The notes below the pieces were generated by a model that saw only the letters and a program-made list of their open reading frames with translations, was not told the DNA's origin and did no database searches. The translations under genes were made by a program, and so were the position numbers. From contig CAWCWN010000004.1 of assembly GCA_963799245.1 (NCBI GenBank), positions 62,001 through 126,000 on the forward strand: a DNA stretch of 64,000 nucleotides, read 5' to 3'. The stretch comes from CAWCWN01 sp963799245 (lineage in GTDB: Bacteria > Chloroflexota > Ktedonobacteria > Ktedonobacterales > Ktedonobacteraceae). This document shows, piece after piece, positions 52,111-60,012 of the stretch (the first letter of the stretch is position 1; every line of letters starts with the position of its first letter).

Positions 52111-53094
52111 CTACAGGTAGTCTTCGCGCCTGATAATTCCAAGTACCCTCTCCCCTTTGAGAGAGTGCTGGACGTTCATGGCTGCCTGGCGAACCGCATC
52201 CTCCAGGATATGAGGAACCACCCCGGAATTATGCGGGGAGCCCAGCACATTGGGCAAATCGAGAAATGGGTACTCCATGCGGAATTGTCCATGCAAGAAC
52301 GGTTCGGTCCACCAGGCATCGATGCCGACCTGAAAGGTTGCATGGCTCTGCACATGATTGTAGAGCGCTTCCTCATCCACAAGAGCGCCGCGCGCGACAT
52401 TCACCAGCATGGCATCGGGCTTCATCCAGGCCAGCTCTTCATTCCCGATGAGTCCTCTGGTCGCCTTCGTGAGCGGCAACGCGAGCACCACCACGTCGCT
52501 GGCACGCAAGACATGTTCGAGGTCACGCAGCGTGCCTACGAAATCCGCCGGCTCGCTACTTGTTCCGCTCGAATTGATGGCATAGATTTTCATGCCAAAG
52601 GCCCGCATGAGCCGGGCCGTGGCGCGCCCGATCCCTCCGAAGCCGAGAATGCCGGCCGTGGTGTCACGCAGAAAACGGTTGGGGATAAACTGATCAAATT
52701 CGCCATTGCTTAGCTTCTGGTTCTCAACGAGCAGGCGTTTGGCGAGGGCCAGCGTCAATGCTAGCACGTGTTCGGCCATGGGCGCAGCATACGCTCCCGG
52801 GTTGCTGGCGACGAGTATCTGTGGAGGTAGCTCGGCAAAAGGCATGTGGTCCGCTCCAGCAGACAGGAGCTGGATAAACGTGACGTGCCGCAGGTGTGCA
52901 TAGTCCTGGGGCTGAACCTCCCTGGGAAAGTTCCACGAAATGAGCAGGCGCGCGTTCTCCAGCGCCCCTGCCCGCTGCCCGGGCGCGACATCACCAAGGT
53001 AGGTGAGCGCGGCCTGGTTTCCCAGTATTTCAGAAAACAGCGCCCTCTGCTCTGGCGCGGCGTCGTAGGTGACAACGATATTCAGCTTCTCCAT
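52111..53094 (-). CDS. D-2-hydroxyacid dehydrogenase (NAD-dependent)
   Basis: 327 residues. The NAD site is GILGFGGIGRATARLM, and the catalytic triad is Arg in NVARGALVDEEAL, Glu in GIDAWWTEP and His in GSPHNSG. The N-terminal catalytic domain is VVTYDAAPEQRALFSEILGN. The glyoxylate, phosphoglycerate or other 2-hydroxyacid substrate cannot be told from sequence. It stands alone between convergent DUF6069 and an upstream pentapeptide gene on the same strand. Confidence 0.9.
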   Translation of the reverse strand: MEKLNIVVTYDAAPEQRALFSEILGNQAALTYLGDVAPGQRAGALENARLLISWNFPREVQPQDYAHLRHVTFIQLLSAGADHMPFAELPPQILVASNPGAYAAPMAEHVLALTLALAKRLLVENQKLSNGEFDQFIPNRFLRDTTAGILGFGGIGRATARLMRAFGMKIYAINSSGTSSEPADFVGTLRDLEHVLRASDVVVLALPLTKATRGLIGNEELAWMKPDAMLVNVARGALVDEEALYNHVQSHATFQVGIDAWWTEPFLHGQFRMEYPFLDLPNVLGSPHNSGVVPHILEDAVRQAAMNVQHSLKGERVLGIIRREDYL

Positions 53095-53315
53095 TGCTTA
53101 CTCCTCTCAGGCGAGACAATCTCCTGGCGCTTTCCTGGGGGCGCGAGCATACTCGCACGAGAATTTCTGTGCTCTCCTGACTCACACATCCTCGCTGGTC
53201 AATTGACCCCGCTTTTGAGGTCGATGTCAAGTTCGGCAGAGGGAGAGGAAATGATCTGCCTTTTTCTTTATGAGGATCCGCAAGCGCGTGTTGCTGGAAA
53301 ATCTGGCGGTTCTCG

Positions 53316-53759
53316 CTAGAGACAATCTTCGAGAGGGCGCGCTTGGCGGAGCTGCTCGGGGGTCACGATGGCTTCCTGCAGATTTGCATTACATAAATCA
53401 ACCCGGTTCAATGTCGCATCCATAAGCAGGGCCCCCATGAGGTTGGCATCACGCAGAACAGCATCGCTGAGATCGGCCCGGCTCAGGTCAGCATAACTCA
53501 GATCCACCTCCACCAGGTTCGCGTTGCTGAGTTTTGCCTCTACCAGGGAGGCACCGGTTAAACCAGCTCTCCAGAGATCAGCACTGCTCAAATCCGCACC
53601 ACGCAGATCCGCGCGGCTGAGATTCATGCCAGCGAGATTCATTGCACTTAAATCCGCTCCACTCAGGTCGATGGCTTCCTCTGGATGCTCCTGCCGGAAC
53701 AGATTCCATTGATCTACAAGCTGCTGCTCGATGAGTTCGAGGATCTGCTGATCTGCCAT
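53316..53759 (-). CDS. Pentapeptide-repeat protein
   Basis: 147 residues. After a short helical N-terminus (QILELIEQQLVDQWNLFRQE) come about 17 consecutive A(D/N)LxX repeats (DLSGADLSAMNLAGMNLSRA, DLRGADLSSADL, ANLVEVDLSYADLSRADLSD). The predicted fold is a right-handed quadrilateral beta-helix, as in MfpA/Qnr. The C-terminal end (ATLNRVDLCNANLQEA, IVTPEQLRQARPL) caps the helix. Target unknown. Confidence 0.9.
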   Translation of the reverse strand: MADQQILELIEQQLVDQWNLFRQEHPEEAIDLSGADLSAMNLAGMNLSRADLRGADLSSADLWRAGLTGASLVEAKLSNANLVEVDLSYADLSRADLSDAVLRDANLMGALLMDATLNRVDLCNANLQEAIVTPEQLRQARPLEDCL

Positions 53760-54160
53760 TGTGCCTGGCTCCTTCGACTTATTCTACAGTGCGCCATAAA
53801 AAGTATAGCGGATAGCCGGGGAGCAGTCAACATTTGTCGCACCTTAATCTCTATTTATGCATCAAAAAGAAATTTACTCGCGAGAATTTCGGTGTAAATC
53901 AAGCTTTTTGCGCAACCTACCCCTTCCTTCGAACTGGACCAGGCACTATGCTATGCTATACTACAGTTATGTCTCCTTAGCAATCGTCCGCAGGCGCCCA
54001 GGCCCAGCTGCTTGCTGTAATAGCCGGCTTTCCTCTTTGCCGCTGAACCTCCTTTTCAGATCCTAATCATGATTGATATTTATTGATTCTATAATTTCTA
54101 TATATTGGATTAATCAATAAACCTGGCTTACAATTGAAGTGGAGGGTTTATCTGCACCTG

Positions 54161-54278
54161 TACAGCATTGTCTCCTCTCCTAACGGCGACGATGACCTCC
54201 GGTCATACAGTCCCGGGCTTGATTACACCAGGCATCAAACCCACAACAAAGGAGAGGTCTGGTTGAGGTTGTGCTGTA
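54161..54278 (+). promoter_or_regulatory. Candidate structured 5' leader of the TSUP gene
   Basis: Closing stem TACAGCA (54161-54167) with TGCTGTA (54272-54278); second stem CCTCTCC (54174-54180) with GGAGAGG (54251-54257); inside, ATGACC-tcc-GGTCAT (54192-54206) and TTGAT/ATCAA (54219-54238). Nested stems with a multiloop of this size suit a riboswitch-type aptamer. The sequence does not match any motif I know. Confidence 0.45.
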
Positions 54279-54282
54279 TGTG

Positions 54283-54318
54283 CTAGCTGCTCATCTTCGC
54301 GCGAAGATGAGCAGCTAG
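54283..54318. repeat. 36-bp perfect palindrome without loop
   Basis: CTAGCTGCTCATCTTCGC followed directly by its complement. It lies 40 bp before the TSUP start codon and immediately after the multi-stem leader, so it could be the expression-platform hairpin. No U-tract. Confidence 0.95.
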
Positions 54319-54358
54319 TGTCACTTGTAGCACGTCTCTAGAGAAGGGAGAAGCAAAG

Positions 54359-55684
54359 ATGCTTTCACAGCCTCCTCCTACCAGGCTACGTCATGGCAAT
54401 GCCTTCCAGGTGCATCCTTCCCCGCAGCCTCCGGATGAGCGGCACCGCGCCCAGGCGGGAGGCAGAACCACTCACATGATCGGGTGGGTTCTGCAGGGAG
54501 GCGTCATCCTCAGCGCCGCCGTTATTCTGCTGGGCCTCATCCTGGAGTCCCTGCAGCCCGACAAGTTCGCGCCCCAGAAGCTCCAGCTCTTTCCGCAGAC
54601 GTTTGCACAGGTCTGGACCGGCTTACTGGTCCTGCGTCCACAGGCGGTGATCACCCTCGGACTGTTCCTGCTGATCGCGACCCCGGTACTGCGTGTCGCC
54701 GTCTCTATTGTCGCCTTCGCGGCTGAGCGCGATTGGCGTTTTGTGGTGATTACGCTGCTGGTTCTGCTGATTTTCCTGACGAGCATCTTCTATGTCGGTG
54801 ATGTCGTGGCCGCGGGACAACATCAGAGCTTTCAACATAGCACCTACACCTGGGTCTTTCCCGTCATGATCTTTGTGGGAGCGATTGCGGCAGGTCTACT
54901 GGGCTCGCTCGTCGGGCTGGGCGGAGGGGTGTTGATCGTGCCCTTGTTGACGCTGGTTTTCGGCTTTCCGATCTACTTCGCCATTGGAGCAAGCATCATC
55001 TCGGTGATTGCCACCTCCAGTGGGGCCGCAGCGGCCTACGTGAAGGACCGCATGACAAATCTGCGCGTCGGCATGTTCCTGGAGATCGGCACAACGATCG
55101 GCGCCATTTGCGGGGCCTTCCTGGCGGGGCTGCTGGCTCCGAACATTCTCTCGGTCGTGTTCGGTGTCATTCTACTCGTCTCGGCTGCTCCGCTGATCTT
55201 TAAGATTGGCGAGGAACTGCCGCAAGGAGTGAAGAACGATCGCTGGGCCAGCTGGCTCCACCTCAACGGCTCCTATCCTGATAGCCACCTGCAGCGCGAG
55301 GTCTCGTACGAGGTGACGCGCACGCCGCTCGGCCTGGCGATGATGTATGTCGCCGGACTCATTTCTGGCCTGCTGGGCATCGGCAGCGGCACCTTCAAGG
55401 TGCTGGCGCTCGATGTGGCCATGCTCCTGCCCATGAAGGTCTCCACCACCACCTGCAACTTTATGATCGGGGTCACGGCCGCGGCCAGCGCCGGCATCTA
55501 CTTCTCGCGCGGCGATATTCCTCCCCTGATTGCCGCTCCTATGGCCCTGGGCATCCTGGTCGGAGCCTTGATCGGGGCGCGCCTGCTGCCTCGCCTGAGC
55601 AACAAGCTCCTGCGCATCATTTTCCTGGTAGTGATCGTGGTCGCCGCCGTTGAGATGGTGCTACGAGGAGCCGGCATAGGTTGA
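54359..55684 (+). CDS. DUF1634 - TSUP (TauE/SafE-type) transporter fusion
   Basis: 441 residues. After 40 disordered residues, three transmembrane helices (VLQGGVILSAAVILLGLILE, QAVITLGLFLLIATPVLRVA, FVVITLLVLLIFLTSIFYVG) make a DUF1634 domain. From residue about 170 a full TSUP domain follows (GLLGSLVGLGGGVLIVPLLT, AIGASIISVIATSSGAAAAY, VAGLISGLLGIGSGTFKVLA). The two are usually separate adjacent genes. TSUP proteins export sulfite, sulfonates or other anions. GAAGGGAG lies before the ATG; the leader is heavily structured. Confidence 0.88.
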   Translation: MLSQPPPTRLRHGNAFQVHPSPQPPDERHRAQAGGRTTHMIGWVLQGGVILSAAVILLGLILESLQPDKFAPQKLQLFPQTFAQVWTGLLVLRPQAVITLGLFLLIATPVLRVAVSIVAFAAERDWRFVVITLLVLLIFLTSIFYVGDVVAAGQHQSFQHSTYTWVFPVMIFVGAIAAGLLGSLVGLGGGVLIVPLLTLVFGFPIYFAIGASIISVIATSSGAAAAYVKDRMTNLRVGMFLEIGTTIGAICGAFLAGLLAPNILSVVFGVILLVSAAPLIFKIGEELPQGVKNDRWASWLHLNGSYPDSHLQREVSYEVTRTPLGLAMMYVAGLISGLLGIGSGTFKVLALDVAMLLPMKVSTTTCNFMIGVTAAASAGIYFSRGDIPPLIAAPMALGILVGALIGARLLPRLSNKLLRIIFLVVIVVAAVEMVLRGAGIG

Positions 55685-56242
55685 GCGAGCAGTCAAAAGC
55701 GCATACCCTTACCCGCCGGGCATGGGTATGCGCGCGCCAAATGAAAACGGGATACTCCCTCCTACTGGAGGTCGAGTGGTTTGCCTGAAGTTCGCGCTTC
55801 TTTTCAAGCTACTCGCGCCTGAATTGTAGCGCGTAAACATTTGATATACCTTACTCACAATAAAAATAAGGGAATGCCTCACACGTATAATGGAGAGTCT
55901 GATCTGGCACAAATGGAAAGTGAATTCTGTGCATTGAAAAGTTGGATATTATAGCAATAGAAATTCGGAAATTACACCTATGGTTATACCATTTTAGATA
56001 TGCTTGCACCAGTGATGACAATACCTGATGGTAGCAGTTATCATAATTTGGAGATACTGTTTGGTGGGACTCTGTATAGTGGAAGTGAATGGTAACACCA
56101 TTCTAACGCGCAATGCAAGTATATGGTCTGCCAAAATATACAAGACGGCCCTACTCTTCCTAAAATGTGCGCGTTGCAGTTTTAACGGATGGCTATGTGG
56201 CCATCCGAAGAGTATTTGAAGCGTAAGGAGTGACAAATTCCT
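55685..56242. other. Intergenic region upstream of the HU gene
   Basis: Holds the TSUP terminator (55699-55733) and two perfect hairpins, GAATGG/CCATTC (56087-56103) and CGGATGGC/GCCATCCG (56186-56207), the latter in the HU leader 36 bp before the start codon. The rest is AT-rich without a gene. Confidence 0.55.
55699..55733 (+). terminator. 10-bp stem after the TSUP gene
   Basis: GCGCATACCC (55699-55708) pairs with GGGTATGCGC (55724-55733); a 15-nt loop contains CCCGCCGGG. It starts 14 bp after the stop. No U-tract. Confidence 0.6.
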
Positions 56243-56632
56243 ATGACAACGGTAGCAAAAAACCCAAACGTCATCGGTAAAGATGAACTGATCCACCAGG
56301 TCGCTGCCAAGGCTGGGATGAATTTCAAAGAGACCAGCAAGGTTATTGATGCCTTCACCGAGGTTGTCACCGAGGAAGTGGCCCAGGGACACGAAGTTCG
56401 CCTGATGGGCTTTGGCACGTGGAATCTGCGCGATGTCGCAGCTCGCAATGTCAAGTCGATCCGCGGCGGCCGGCAGATTACCATTCCCGCGCGTAAGCGG
56501 GTAGGCTTCTCGGTGGGCGCAGTGCTCGCTCAGGCGGCTCATGGTTCCACCCGCAGCTCATCGTCCAGGGCTGTGAGGTCCAGCAGGACTTCTTCCTCGG
56601 CGAGCAAAACGCCGAAGGCCCCTACCAAGTAG
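56243..56632 (+). CDS. HU-family nucleoid protein with basic tail
   Basis: 129 residues. HU core: GKDELIHQVAAKAGMNFKET, GFGTWNLRDVAARNVKSIRG, GRQITIPARKRVGFSVGAVL. A C-terminal 40-residue tail rich in Ser, Arg, Lys and Pro (STRSSSSRAVRSSRTSSSAS) resembles the extended tails of mycobacterial HupB and would add DNA or RNA contacts. TAAGGAGTGACAAATTCCT precedes the ATG, and a hairpin lies in the leader. It compacts DNA as a dimer. Confidence 0.92.
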   Translation: MTTVAKNPNVIGKDELIHQVAAKAGMNFKETSKVIDAFTEVVTEEVAQGHEVRLMGFGTWNLRDVAARNVKSIRGGRQITIPARKRVGFSVGAVLAQAAHGSTRSSSSRAVRSSRTSSSASKTPKAPTK

Positions 56633-56652
56633 TCATCGCGCTACTTGAAGCT

Positions 56653-56705
56653 TTACCTCCCGGCATGCTATCGTAGACGTACAACCATAGCATGCTAGGA
56701 GGTAA
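56653..56705. repeat. Interrupted hairpin that sequesters an AGGAGGT sequence
   Basis: TTACCTCC (56653-56660) pairs with GGAGGTAA (56698-56705), and GCATGCTAT (56663-56671) with ATAGCATGC (56687-56695), with a 2x2 internal loop. It lies between the convergent HU and rluD genes. The right arm holds a perfect ribosome site followed by ATG-TGA (56705-56710). Confidence 0.85.
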
Positions 56706-56725
56706 TGTGATCCAACACCCCTTTT

Positions 56726-56770
56726 ACCGTTGCTAAAACATACTACTCTCCGAACATGCCAAAAGGAAGA
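56726..56770. repeat. 45-bp dispersed repeat, copy B
   Basis: Begins ACCGTTGCTAAAACATAC. See 44681 for copy A. Confidence 0.7.
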
Positions 56771-56863
56771 AGTGTTTCGCCTGGCTGGCTCATTTATCGC
56801 TACAACTGCTCCTGGAGACGCGCAAAGCGATCGCCAGCTCAATATGCAGGCACTGCGCGCCGC

Positions 56864-57820
56864 TCATAGAAGGGAGGTCTTGCGCTGGAGTACAGCTTGC
56901 AGTTCGGGGGGCAGGGGTGCCTCGACGTCGATTATGGTGCCCGTGCGCGGCTGCGTAAAAGTAAGCTGGCAGGCATGCAGGAACTGGCGTCTGAGACCCA
57001 GCGCCCCGGCGGAGCCCCTGTTTGACCCATAAACGGGATCTCCAACCACGGGATGTCCGATGGCCTGCAGATGCACGCGGATCTGGTGTGTGCGGCCCGT
57101 CTCCAATTGCAAGAGGAGCAGTGTGTGGCGTTGAAAGCGTTCCAGCACGCGAAAATGTGTGCGCGCCTCTCTACCGGCAAGCGCTGTGATGGCCATTTGC
57201 TGGCGGTGACGCGGATCGCGCCCGATCGGCGCATCGATACTGCCCTGGTCAAGCGAGACGCTCCCCTCTACCAGCGCCAGGTAGCGCTTGCTTATCTGGT
57301 GGTGCTTCATCTGCTCTATAAGCGCGGCCTGGGTCTGTGCATTTTTTGCGACGATGAGCAATCCCGACGTATCCTTATCTAGGCGATGGACGATCCCCGG
57401 GCGCAGCCCCTCGACGCTCTGCAAATCAGGGTAATACGCCAGCACAGCATTTACAAGCGTGTCATCGTTGTGGCCAGGGGCCGGGTGAACCACCATGCCC
57501 GCCGCTTTATTCACAACCAGCAGGTCGGCATCTTCATACACGACAGCAAGCGGCATGCTCTGGGGTTGAGCCGTACCGGCAGATGCCCTGGCGCTCGTGC
57601 GCAGCAGCAATACCTCGTCACCGCTCCTCAGTATATAGCCCGCCTTGCTGGCTCGACCATTGACAAGCACGACGCCCTCGCCGATCATCTGTTGCACGCC
57701 CGTGCGCGATATATCCTCCAGGAGCGTCACCACGTAGCGATCCAGGCGCTGACCCGCCTGATCTTCAGCAATCATTTGCACATGCTGGGCATCACCGGGC
57801 GCGTTATCAGGATTTCGCAT
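56864..57820 (-). CDS. rluD: RluD-type 23S rRNA pseudouridine synthase
   Basis: 318 residues from ATG 57820, which overlaps the end of lspA by 14 nt; upstream codons (MCLCCLAACTSQ) belong to the lspA region. An N-terminal S4 domain (QRLDRYVVTLLEDISRTGVQ, ASKAGYILRSGDEVLLLR) and the catalytic domain follow, with the active Asp in HRLDKDTSGLLIVAKN. Further family signs are GREARTHFRVLERF and LETGRTHQIRVHLQAIGHPV. It modifies U residues of helix 69. Confidence 0.93.
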   Translation of the reverse strand: MRNPDNAPGDAQHVQMIAEDQAGQRLDRYVVTLLEDISRTGVQQMIGEGVVLVNGRASKAGYILRSGDEVLLLRTSARASAGTAQPQSMPLAVVYEDADLLVVNKAAGMVVHPAPGHNDDTLVNAVLAYYPDLQSVEGLRPGIVHRLDKDTSGLLIVAKNAQTQAALIEQMKHHQISKRYLALVEGSVSLDQGSIDAPIGRDPRHRQQMAITALAGREARTHFRVLERFQRHTLLLLQLETGRTHQIRVHLQAIGHPVVGDPVYGSNRGSAGALGLRRQFLHACQLTFTQPRTGTIIDVEAPLPPELQAVLQRKTSLL

Positions 57821-58397
57821 CTTGCCCCGTAGAGCGGAGGGGGCCGCTACGTGTACTGGCGGAACTTCTCTGCTGCTCGGTCTCCGCATGCTCTTTTGAC
57901 TTGTGCAGGCTGCCAAACAGCATAAGCACAATCAGCAAAAAGACGCCCACAGAGATAGAGGCATCAGCAAGATTAAAAATAGCGAAACTATAGCCGATTT
58001 GAGGGATACGGAAATAGATAAAGTCAACCACATAACCACCGTGTACCAGGCGATCAAGTAGATTGCCGGCCGCGCCCCCAATGATCATGCCAAAAATCAG
58101 CTTGTATGCCAGGTGACCCGAATTGAAGATGCGGTAGTAGAGATAGGCAATCACGCACACGGCGACCACGATGAGGAGGGCGAGCACAATATTGTTCGCA
58201 AAAAGTCCAAAGGCAGCCCCTCTGTTCTGGATATACCAGAGCGTCAGATAATTACCGATCAAAGGAAGCGGCGGCCTGCTGAATGGTGGGCTTAAATACC
58301 TGACCACAAGAGCTTTTGTCCACTGGTCCAACCCGCTGACAACCCCAATGGTGAGCAATGCCAAAACATCATAAATACGCGCGCGTCTGGCTAACAA
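57807..58397 (-). CDS. lspA: Lipoprotein signal peptidase II
   Basis: 196 residues, four transmembrane helices. The aspartyl protease motifs are NRGAAFGLF, GGAAGNLLDRLVHGGYVVDF and FAIFNLADASISVGV, with the two catalytic Asp in the last two. A 30-residue hydrophilic tail follows (HKSKEHAETEQQRSSASTRS). The start is probably TTG 58397, after AAGGAAGAATATAGGACC. It cleaves lipoprotein signal peptides before the lipidated Cys; a client is the lipoprotein at 59139. It is operonic with rluD. Confidence 0.92.
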   Translation of the reverse strand: MLARRARIYDVLALLTIGVVSGLDQWTKALVVRYLSPPFSRPPLPLIGNYLTLWYIQNRGAAFGLFANNIVLALLIVVAVCVIAYLYYRIFNSGHLAYKLIFGMIIGGAAGNLLDRLVHGGYVVDFIYFRIPQIGYSFAIFNLADASISVGVFLLIVLMLFGSLHKSKEHAETEQQRSSASTRSGPLRSTGQDAKS

Positions 58398-58483
58398 GGT
58401 CCTATATTCTTCCTTTCAGTAGCTCTAGCTCTCCCCATTGTATCATACACACGCTTACCTGTCGTTAGCGAGGTATCTTCGTG

Positions 58484-58513
58484 AAAAAGGGTTGGGGGCT
58501 GCGCCCCCAACCC
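58484..58513 (-). terminator. Rho-independent terminator of the DksA-like gene
   Basis: On the minus strand: GGGTTGGGGGC, 3-nt loop, GCCCCCAACCC, then TTTTT. The stem is 11 bp and perfect, 55 bp beyond the stop at 58568. Confidence 0.9.
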
Positions 58514-58567
58514 AAACCCTCAAAACAATGATCTTGAGGCATCCCTGGCGCGTGAACTACATAGCAC

Positions 58568-58966
58568 TCAATTCAGATCCGCATCGTACGTCTCGGTGAC
58601 GCTCAGGTTTCTCTCCTCCAGCTGCTCCTCACACTTGACGTCACGGGCAGCCCATGGAATCGCTTCCAGGCGTTTTTCAGGGATAGGCCGCCCACAATTA
58701 GTACATATGCCATATGTCCCGTTCTCAATGCGCTTAAGGGCACCTTCTACTTGCGCCAGTAACGCCTGCTGGTTGACCAGTATCGACTGCTCTTGCTGTG
58801 TCTCCAGGAAATCAACCGCGATCTCCTCGAAATTTTGCGGGCCATCACTGGCCTCGATGGCACCGACCGGATTTGGATGAGCCTCCGTCAAAGAGCTTAT
58901 GTTCTCACGCAGCTCGGCTCGTTTTGCCTCCAGCCGCTGCTTTATTGCACGTAAATCCAGGGTCAT
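58568..58966 (-). CDS. DksA/TraR-family protein with an incomplete zinc site
   Basis: 132 residues. An N-terminal helical hairpin (IKQRLEAKRAELRENISSLT, EIAVDFLETQQEQSILVNQQ) precedes the zinc-finger part YGICTNCGRPIPEKRLEAIP. The expected CxxC...CxxC becomes CxxC...CxxQ (VKCEEQ), so the fourth ligand is missing. The coiled-coil tip in DksA carries an Asp pair; here the order is DGPQNFEEIAVD. The function is probably RNA-polymerase binding. The terminator is at 58484. Confidence 0.85.
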   Translation of the reverse strand: MTLDLRAIKQRLEAKRAELRENISSLTEAHPNPVGAIEASDGPQNFEEIAVDFLETQQEQSILVNQQALLAQVEGALKRIENGTYGICTNCGRPIPEKRLEAIPWAARDVKCEEQLEERNLSVTETYDADLN

Positions 58967-59064
58967 AATCTTCTATCACTCCCATTCTATGTAGATCGTA
59001 CATCACTTACGCCCATTATAAGGGAAATGTGCGCGATGTCAAAGAGCAGTCGCCAGGACAATAA

Positions 59065-59105
59065 CGAACGGGGCCTTTCCAACAGTGGAGGAAAGGCCCC
59101 GTTCG
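59065..59105 (-). terminator. 16-bp perfect hairpin terminator of the lipoprotein gene
   Basis: CGAACGGGGCCTTTCC (59065-59080), 9-nt loop, exact complement (59090-59105); on the minus strand it is followed by TTATTGT. It lies 34 bp after the stop at 59139. Confidence 0.8.
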
Positions 59106-59138
59106 CCTGTCTACGGAACGTCTCAACTTTACATCAGG

Positions 59139-59669
59139 CTATTTCAAATTGGTGGGGACGACAAACCAGACGCCACCTGCCTTCTCACCCGTCGTATCAC
59201 CCGGTGCACTGTCAGAGGTATAGATATAGAGCGGATGGCCATTATACGTCACCTGGCTCCCGTTGACATTTTTCACGACGCTCAATTTACCTGGTAGGGA
59301 ACCGATAATGTGTGGCGTGCCGGCTATGATGGTCACAGGCTTCCAGATCGTGGCGCAGCTACCCGAACAGACGGTTGTCGCGGTATCACTCGTACGATAA
59401 TACAGGGTCCTACCATTTGCATCCGTGAGTACAGTTACAGACTGGCCATTCAGTTTGACAGTCCTGGTCCTGATGATCTGACCCGAGACGCCTTTACCGA
59501 CCCCAGCCGTGGCATGAGCGCGGACTGTAGCGGCCACATTTGGCGCGTTAGTCGCTACCGTGCTACTTACACTACCTCCGCCGCTGGAACCACCACATGC
59601 CGCCATGCCTGGTATTGCCACGCATAGAAAGATCAGTGAAAATAGCAACTTGTAATTCGACCGTTTCAT
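59139..59669 (-). CDS. Secreted-repeat lipoprotein (COG4315-type)
   Basis: 176 residues. Signal peptide KLLFSLIFLCVAIPGMAACG with lipobox GMAAC, so it is lipidated on Cys and processed by LspA (57807). A Ser/Gly/Thr linker is followed by the repeated family unit: LTDANGRTLYYRTSDTATTV, CSGSCATIWKPVTI, NGHPLYIYTSDSAPGD. Homologues are heme- or redox-associated in some Actinobacteria; the function is not established. Confidence 0.88.
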   Translation of the reverse strand: MKRSNYKLLFSLIFLCVAIPGMAACGGSSGGGSVSSTVATNAPNVAATVRAHATAGVGKGVSGQIIRTRTVKLNGQSVTVLTDANGRTLYYRTSDTATTVCSGSCATIWKPVTIIAGTPHIIGSLPGKLSVVKNVNGSQVTYNGHPLYIYTSDSAPGDTTGEKAGGVWFVVPTNLK

Positions 59670-60012
59670 TGTTTATCACCTCCCCGCTGCCTGCTTATGA
59701 TGTTAGTAAAACTACACCGGTATTCGTATCCAGTATATACCTATCAGAGAAAAAGGCTGCCAGGGGTGAGCTATCACCTGGGCCGTCAGGCCAGTCACCA
59801 CATCTACTACTGGCGGTCGCCCTTCCGGCAGCTCTGCGAGCAAGACAGCCAGCAGGCGCCGGGATGTATAAGCACAGCTGACTCGCGCCTGCTGGCTGTC
59901 TTGCTCAAGATTTTACATCGCCCTGATTACCCGGCGGCCGTGTGAGGATTACCAGGATATGCTATGCTAATGATGGGAAGAATCCAAATAGTTTAGTGCG
60001 AGGTTACAGGCT
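59670..60012. other. Divergent intergenic region with long inverted repeat
   Basis: Between the lipoprotein and glgB genes. It holds the 22-bp inverted repeat at 59838-59906 and a possible -10 TATGCT near 59959 for glgB. Nothing else is evident. Confidence 0.5.
59838..59906. repeat. 22-bp perfect inverted repeat with 25-nt loop
   Basis: GAGCAAGACAGCCAGC starts the left arm (59838-59859); the right arm (59885-59906) is its exact complement. It is placed between divergent genes, so it is not a terminator of either. It may end a small RNA or be a MITE-like relic. Confidence 0.9.

Larger units (their letters stand above)
53760..54358. other. Divergent intergenic region with structured leader
   Basis: Contains an AT-rich part (54060-54120), a multi-stem candidate leader (54161-54278) and a 36-bp palindrome (54283-54318). 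No supported gene. Confidence 0.7.

Noticed and set aside
54161..54278. SAM, TPP or guanidine riboswitch
   Set aside because: None of the conserved core sequences of these classes is present; retained only as an unclassified candidate leader.
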